33,491 bases of DNA, from IMG/VR virus record IMGVR_UViG_3300020205_001780, positions 1-33,491 of that record. The stretch is one strand, 5' to 3'. Source of the stretch: a virus. The notes beneath the pieces are model-generated. The model did no database searches, had not been told where the DNA came from, and saw only the letters and a list, made by a program, of their open reading frames with translations. This document shows, in pieces, positions 5,122 through 14,100 of this stretch (positions are counted from its first letter, which is position 1; each line of letters opens with the position of its first letter). The position numbers and the translations under genes were made by a program.

Positions 5122-8100
5122 ATGATAGGGACTGGATTTGAATCTAGAGTTAAAGTACAGCAAATAGTTCAGAATCAACTTCCAGAATTTATACTGGATG
5201 AAAGCCCGAATGTAGTTGAATTCTTAAAGCAATATTATATTTCTCAGGAATATCAAGGTGGTCCTGTAGATATTGCGGAGAATTTAGATCAGTACTTAAA
5301 ACTAGATAATCTTACTCCAGAAGTAGTCGTAGATAGTACATACCTCACTTTAGGAATTTCTCCTATTGATAGCACAATTCGGGTCAGTAGCACAAAGGGA
5401 TTTCCACAAAAATATGGTCTTTTAAAGATTGATGACGAGGTTATTACTTATACTGGAATAACAACAAATACCTTTACTGGTTGTGTTCGTGGATTTAGTG
5501 GCGTAACTAGTTATCACCAAGATTTAAATTCGGAAGAATTGGTATTTTCCGAGTCGGAAAGTGTCCAACATACTGAAAACACTTCAGTAGAGAATTTGAG
5601 TTCATTATTTTTGAAAGAATTTTATGTAAAATTAAAATCAGCATTAACTCCTGGATTAGAGAATAATGATTTTGTTTCCGAGTTAAATGTTGGCAACTTT
5701 ATAAAAAATGCTAGATCTTTCTATCAGGCAAAGGGAACAAACGAATCATTTAGAATTCTATTTAATGTTCTTTATGGAGTAACCCCCACAGTTGTAAACT
5801 TAGAAGATTTTTTAATTAAACCCTCTTCTGCAAAGTTTATTAGAAGGGAAGTTGCAATAGCAGAAAAAATATCTGGAGATCCTTCCAAATTAGTTGGACA
5901 AACTATTAAAAAATCTATTAATGGTATTACCGATGATATTACAAGTGCATCAATTTCTGAAGTAGAACCATTTACCAGAAATAATACACAATACTTTAAA
6001 ATTTCACTATTTGTTGGATATGGTGATATTTCTGCAGTTGAAGGCAATTTTACAATTACACCAAATACAAAGTGTCTAGAAAATGTTTCTGTTGGATCTT
6101 CTGTAATTTCTGTTGATTCTACTATTTCATTTGCTGAGAACGGGACAATTATATCTGGCAACAATACTATTACATACGCAAGCAAAAGTATTAATCAATT
6201 TTTTGGATGTACTGGAGTTGAAGAAGAAATTTCTTCTGCAGATAATATAAGATATGATGAAGTTTATTATGGGTATGGAGGTGGAGATATTAATAAGAAA
6301 GTTGAATTGAGATTTACTGGAGTATTATCTAAATTTATACAAGTATCTGATAAGTTTGATGTCAGTGAAGGTGATACTATTTCAGTCAAAAATCTTGGAG
6401 AACTGATCAAAAATCCAGAGCAAAATAAAACATATAAAGAAATTTTTGCAAATTCTTGGATATACAATACTAGTTCAAGATACCAAATAAAAGATATTGA
6501 TACTTTTACATTAACTAGTCCAATCGATAAATCAAGTTTAAAAGTTGGAGATAGGATTGAGATTCTAGAGAGAAATACTAATAATATAGTATCTTCCGCA
6601 TATATTTCGAATATTGATGGACCTAATAATGCAGTTACTTTAAACAATAATACTAATCCAAATTTAGATGCTGACGTACAATATGATTTAAGAAGAAAAA
6701 TTAATACTGCAAGTAGCTCAGTAATTCCAATTGAATTTGGAAATAATGTTATATTATCAGATATACAAAATCTATATACTGACGAAAATTATGCATATGT
6801 TGCTTCAAATTCATTACCTTCCAATAACCAATCCAATCCCAATCAATCAATTCCGTACACATACCAAATAACAAAGACCACCAATAAAGCATCATTTAAT
6901 GGTAGCACAGTTGGAAGTTTAACAGACATAGCTGAAGATGGTGCATATTCAACTATAGTATTTGAAGATCCAGTTAGTTTTATCAATGGCGATAAAATTT
7001 ACTATCAACCAGCAGGAAGTCCTTTGGTTGGATTAGAAACTGGAAATTATTATGTTAAAATTGAATCCGTAGATAAGAAAAGAATTAAACTTTATTCATC
7101 CAGATCATTTGTTGGGGGATCGGATTATCTAACATTTAATCCATCAAGTGGTTTACATACATTCACATTAGATTCTCAGAAATCTGGTAAAATCGGCGCA
7201 CAAAAAATACTTAAAAAATTTCCACTAAATGGCAATATCACGAATGGAATTGGACAAGTAACAACTCCAGGAACAACTGGAATGTTAATTAATGGAGTAG
7301 AAATCAATAACTACAAATCAAATGATAAAATTTATTATGGACCTATAGAATCTATTAGCGTATTAAATGGCGGATTGAACTATGATGTCATTAGTCCACC
7401 ATTTGTATCAATTTCATCTGGATTAGGAACGACTGCTTTAGCGCAACCAGTAATTAGTGGTAGTGTAGTAAGCGTTAATATAGATGCTCAAGATTATGAC
7501 ATTGATACTGTTATATCGATTGGTGTAACTGGTGGGAACGGTTCTGGTGCTTCCCTAGAACCAATAATTAAAAAAAGAGTACGTGAAATTTTCTTTGATG
7601 GACGTACAACTACCAATTCTGGGGGAATTAGTACAAGTACAAGACAACTCACATTTCTAACTAATCACAATTTGGTTAATGGCGAAACCATAATTTACAA
7701 CACCAATGGAAATGCTTCAATTGGTGTTGGAATTGGAACTTCAACATTGGTCAATAATGCATCTTATTATGCAAAAATTGACAATAATACGACAATTAGA
7801 TTATATCAATCTATCTCAGATTATTCTGCTGGTATTAATACTATAAGATTTAGTGGGAATAATACTTCAGGAATCCATAAATTTAGAACCACTTCAGGTA
7901 AAAATACAATATCAGAAATTAAAGTACTTAATGGCGGAAGTGGATATACCAATAGGAAATTGATTGTTAAACCAATAGGAATATCCACAATTAATCATAC
8001 AATTAATTTTAAAAATCATGGATTTAGTAGTGGAGAGTTGGTAACATATACTTACGAAACTTCAACAATAGGTATTTCCACATTATCACAGTTTTATGTG

Positions 8101-11100
8101 TTAAAGAATGATGATGATTCTTTTAAATTGTGTGATGCTGGTATTGGTGGTACAAATACTTCAAATTATAATAGACAGAAGTATATTGAATTTTCTTCTA
8201 CTGGATCTGGATATCAGTACTTCAATTATCCAGACATCTCAGTTTCTATACAATATACTTCAGTTGGGTTTGGTACAACAACACAAGAATATCAAACACT
8301 TGTAGCAACTCCCAAAGTTAGGGGTAGCATTATCAATATTTACTTATATGAAAATGGAACTGGGTATGGATCAACAATTTTAAATCTGGAAAGAAAACCG
8401 TTAATAAGTGTCAAAAATGGTAAAGAAGCGCAACTGAAACCAATCTTTATAAATGGCACTGTAGATTCAGTAAATATTCAATATGGCGGATCAGAATATT
8501 ATTCAAATCCAGATTTAGTTGTAATTGATCCAACAGGTGCAGGAACTGGTGCAGAATTGATTCCGGTTATTAGTAATGCAAGAATAACTGATGTTAAAGT
8601 TATAAATCCCGGAATTGGATATTCAACCGCATCAACAATTCAAGTAAAACCGGTCGGTTCTAATGCAGTTTTTGATACCAACATCAGATCTTTAACAGTT
8701 AACAATAATATAAAATTTGGAAATGAACTTTTATTAGAAACTAAAAATAAATTACAATATTCTATTTGTGGGTATTTTAATACATTACAACAAGCATTTA
8801 ATGATAATGGATCTGTTTCCAATATAATTGGATGGGCATATGATGGAAACCCAATATATGGTGCATACGGATATTCTGATGCAAAGGATGCAAATTCCAT
8901 CCCTAAATTGTTAACTTCTGGATATCAATTAAATATATCAAATGTTATTGATAAACCAACCGGATTTTCAAATGGATTTTTTGTTGAAGATTATCAATAT
9001 ACAAACTTAGGAGATCTGGATGAAAATAATGGAAGATTTGGAAAAACTCCGGAATTTCCAAATGGAATCTACGCATATTTTGCTACTATTAATACCACAT
9101 CATTAGAACCACAATTCCCATATTTTATTGGAAATTCATATAGGTCTAATATTTTAGAAGAAAATTATACACTTGATCAATCGTTTGATTTTAATAGTTC
9201 CAATTTACTTAGAAATACTTTTCCATATAAAGTATCCGATAACTATGCAAATAATGACTTTATAATAGAAACTAATGAAGTTACGAGACAAAAATCTGCT
9301 ATCGAATCAGTAAGCACTGGTAGTGTAAATGATTTTGATATTATCAATTCTGGTTTAAATTATAATGTAAATGATACTTTAAACTTTGACAACAATGGTA
9401 CTGAAGGCAGTGGATTGATTGCAAAGGTATCTCATATAAACGGAAAGGATATTACAAATTTAAATACTTCTGTAGAAACTTATGAAAATGTAATTTTTAC
9501 TTGGAATAATGATAAAGAAATAAAAATTTCAATCTTACCATATCACAATTTATTAGATGATGATTATGTTACAATTTCTGGATTATCACCCGATTCAAAT
9601 TTAAGCAAATTAAATAATTCATATCAAATAAACGTACCTTCATATTATTCCAATCTTGTAAATAATCTTCCAACGTCATCTGTGGGATTAACAACAGAAA
9701 TATATGTAACACAACTTCCAGGATCAGTATCTGTTGGAAGTAGTATTAGAATTGGAACAGAAGTATTATCAGTACTAGAAGTATTTGGAAACTTAAATAT
9801 ACTCAAAGTAAAGAGGGGATCAACTGGAGTATCTCATACTGAAACTACACAAATAAATTTTATTCCTGATTCATTTACAATTTCCCAGAATATTGATTAT
9901 TTTGATTCCAAAGTTAATAATAAAGTATATTTTAATCCAACTAAATCTGTTGGTGTTGGAACTACAAGTGGAATTACAAATTCTATAACTTTACAATTTG
10001 GCAATTCTACTATCACAAGAAATATTCCAACACAAGGAATTTATATTGAGAATCACCCATTTACAACTAATCAACAAGTCACATTTATACCTAATGGTCT
10101 AGAGATTTCAGTTTCAGCTTCATCAACTTCAACTGCATTTGATCTACCACAAAATGTATATGTAACTAGTAAGAATAAAAATACTATTGGAATTAAAACT
10201 ACTCTCAATTCTTCTGATGTATTCTTCCTTAGTAACGGTTCTAATAGTGACAAATACTCTTTCGAAAGTACATATACCCAATTAACTGGAAAAGTTGAGA
10301 AAATCAAATCTACAGTTTCAGTTTCAACATCCCATGGGTTAACTGCCGGAGATATTATCAGTCTCAATGTTCAACCAAATCTTTCGGTTGGTATTGGAAC
10401 TTCAGCATCAGTTTATGTTAAAAGAGATGTAACTACTGGAAATATTTTAATCAATCCTATTGGATTTAATTCCACTGGTATTAATACAACAACTAGTACA
10501 ATTACAATTAACTCACATAATTTAAAAACCGGAGATAAAGTTTTATACTCTTCCAATTTGGTTGCATCTGGACTATCAATTAGACCTTACTATGTCTATA
10601 AAGTTGATAACAATAATATAAAACTTTCAGATACTTTGATTGATTGCAACACTATTCCACCAACTACAGTAAGTATTGCATCGACTGGGGGTGTAAACCA
10701 GTCTATTTCACCAATAAATCCACAAATTCAATCAATCAAAAATAACAATTTAATATTTAATTTATCAGACACTTCACTTTCTGGGTATAATTTTAAAGTT
10801 TATTACGATCAAGAATTTAAAAATGAATTTGTTTCTACTGGATCTGCTTCCGGATTTAATTTATCTGGTGTAGGAACTGTTGGAATTTCAACTAATGCAA
10901 CACTCACTATCAATTATGATGACCGTTTACCATCTCAATTATATTACAATTTGGAAAAATATGGAGATATCACTACACCTGATACAGAAGTAAATGATTA
11001 TTCAAAAATACTATTTGTAGATAGCAGATATATTTCAAATTATAAAGTTTATGGAATCGGGTCAACTACCTTCAATATTTCTTTGGTTAATGTTCCGGAA

Positions 11101-14100
11101 AAATTACAATATTCCCAGAATCAATGTGATATTTTAAATTATACCACAAATTCACTATCCGCAAAAGGATCTATTGATAAAATTAATATTGTTTCGAGTG
11201 GAACAGGATACAAAAAAATACCTACATTTGCAGGATCTAATTCTATAGAAGGTCAAGATGCTTATATTATTGCAAAATCCTCAACTATAGGCAATGCAAG
11301 AGAAGTGCGAATTATTAATGATGGATTTGAATACTCTTCAGATAAAACTCTGCAACCTACAGCATACATATCACCATCAATTACAATTAAAAATTCAAAT
11401 ACAATTGAGAATATTACAGTTACTGATGGGGGAAGTGGATATACTAATACCCCATCAATTGTGATTATAGATTCCATCACTGGAGAAGAAATTAATAGTG
11501 GAATTTTAGAAGCAGTTTTATCCGGAAATACAATCTCTTCAGTAAATATTATACAAGAACCAAAGGGTCTTCCAGAAACAACAGTACAATTATTCACAAC
11601 AAACAATACAAATGGTATTAGTATTCAAAAAGTAGAATCTTCTTCTAGCGGAATATTTACGTGTTTCATAACAACACCAGTGCTTGGATTTGCAATTAAT
11701 CCATTTAATGCTGGGGATAAAGTATTTGTGGAGGGTATTCAAAAAATTGGTACTTCCGGATCTGGATTTAATTCAAAAGATTATGGATACCAGTTCTTTA
11801 CCGTTAGTGGTTATTATGGGGGAGGCACTCTCGATAGAGTCGTATTTGATCTAAATGCTATTGGATTAACAACAAATACTGGAATAGCAAAAACTATCCA
11901 AGATTCGATTGGTAATATTATAAAGAGTACTGATTATCCATCATTTGAAGTTAAGCAGATACCAGCTCCGTTTCTTATTGGGGAGAAAATTATTTCCAAT
12001 AATGTTGAAAGGGATTTAACTATTACATCATATGATAAAAATTTTATTAAGGTATTTGGTTCATATGAATTATCTGTTGGAGAAGTTATTGAAGGTAAAG
12101 AATCTGGAAATATAGCGACCATTGATGCTCTTGAGAATAACTATGGAAGATTTGAAATTGATTATTCTGTTAGAAAAGATATTGGATGGATTGATGATAT
12201 TGGAAAATTAGACCAAGATAATCAAGTAACTTCAAATAATGATTATTATCAAAATCTATCGTATACAGTAAAAAGTCCAATTTCATATCAAGATCTAAAA
12301 GCACCAGTTAATAGTTTACTTCATACTAGTGGACTAAAGAACTTTGCAGATACTGGAATTACATCAACTACAACCTCTGGAATTTCATCATCATCAAATG
12401 CTACAACTATAATTTATGATATAATTGAAGAAAATAGAGTCGATACAATTTATGATTTTGATTTAGTTAAGGATATCGACACTGTTGGGTCATCTTCTAA
12501 GTTTTTAAAATTAAAATACAAAAAATTGACCGACTATATTGAGTGCAAGAGTAATGTAGTTTTAAAAATAGATGATATTAACAGACAATTTTCAAATTTA
12601 GATGGAGAACCAAGTGTATTTTTAAATATTCTTGATTTAGATTCTGCAGCATCTTATACTAACTTATTATTCAGAGTTTCCAATTCGAATAATTCCCAAA
12701 TTCAATTAACAGAATTGGTTATATTGAACAACGGTACTGATCGATTCATGTTAGAAAAAGGAACTGTAGTTAACGCTGGAACAGGAATTGAACATATTTC
12801 TGGAGAAGAGATCGGTTCATTCTCAATAGTTACAAATGAATTAGATGATACTTATCTAGAATTTACACCTACTGATCCATATAATGTTGATTATAATTTA
12901 AAACTGATTAAAAATCAGTTTAATTCAACTTTACCAGGTATTGGAACAACATCTATTGGTTTTATAGACTTAACAGGATCTAATGGAATTGCAACATCCG
13001 GAATAACAACTTCAATTATATCTGTAAATCCTAATAAATTTACTTCACTATACGTTAATGCTCATATTGTAAATGATGAAACAAATGATATGAACTTTGT
13101 TGAGTTATATTTGACTCATAATGGTGTAGATACTTATATTTCAGAATATTATTTTGATTCTGAATATCAATCTAGTAATTATTCTGGAAATTTTATAGGA
13201 TCATTTAGTGCAAATATTTCTCCTGGGACATTATCGTTAAATTATACAAATAATTCTTCCGATGATATTACGATTAGGTCAAAAATTGTTGGATTTGGTA
13301 CAACATCAGTTGGCACTAATCCATATCGTTTTAAATTACCAGGACAATTAAATGGATCTGAAAGAACTGCAATATATCAATCAGCATATTCGACGATAGT
13401 TTCTGTAGCATCAACGTCCATAATATCATTAAATAAAAATATTTTTAATGCGGTTAAGTCTTTAATTAAAGTTAGTGCTGGGTCAACTAGTGCTCTTCAC
13501 CAAATTATGTTAGTACAAGACACTACTAATGTTTATATTCAGCAATCACCATTCATTTCTGTTGGAAGTTCTACCGGAACTAGTACTTTTGACACCAACG
13601 GAATTGGAACTTTTGGTGGAGAATATTCTGGAAGTAATTTTGAATTAAAATTCTACCCAGACCCATCGATAACATCTCAAATTAATATTGTATCATTTAA
13701 TCAATGTTTATACACAGATTTGGATGATACAAATATTCCAAAAAATCTTGAATATGGGTCTGTATCAGAATCTGCACTTGTTAATTTTTACAATTCAATT
13801 AATGGAGATAGAATCAACAGAACTGATTTTAACTTAACTTCTAACACATATCCAATTTTTGCAAAAACATTCGACCCATCAGATTCAAATATCTTAAATC
13901 AATCTACAGGTGAATTTATAATACCGAATCATTTCTTTAGTAATTTGGAGGAGATTGCATATACTCCAAAATCAACATTCTTAGGAATTGGTGCAAGTTC
14001 GATGATGATTGGACCATCAACTAATTTACCATCAACAGTTTTTGTAATTAGAATTGATGATAATAAATTTAAATTGGCAACAACAAAAAACAATGCTCAA

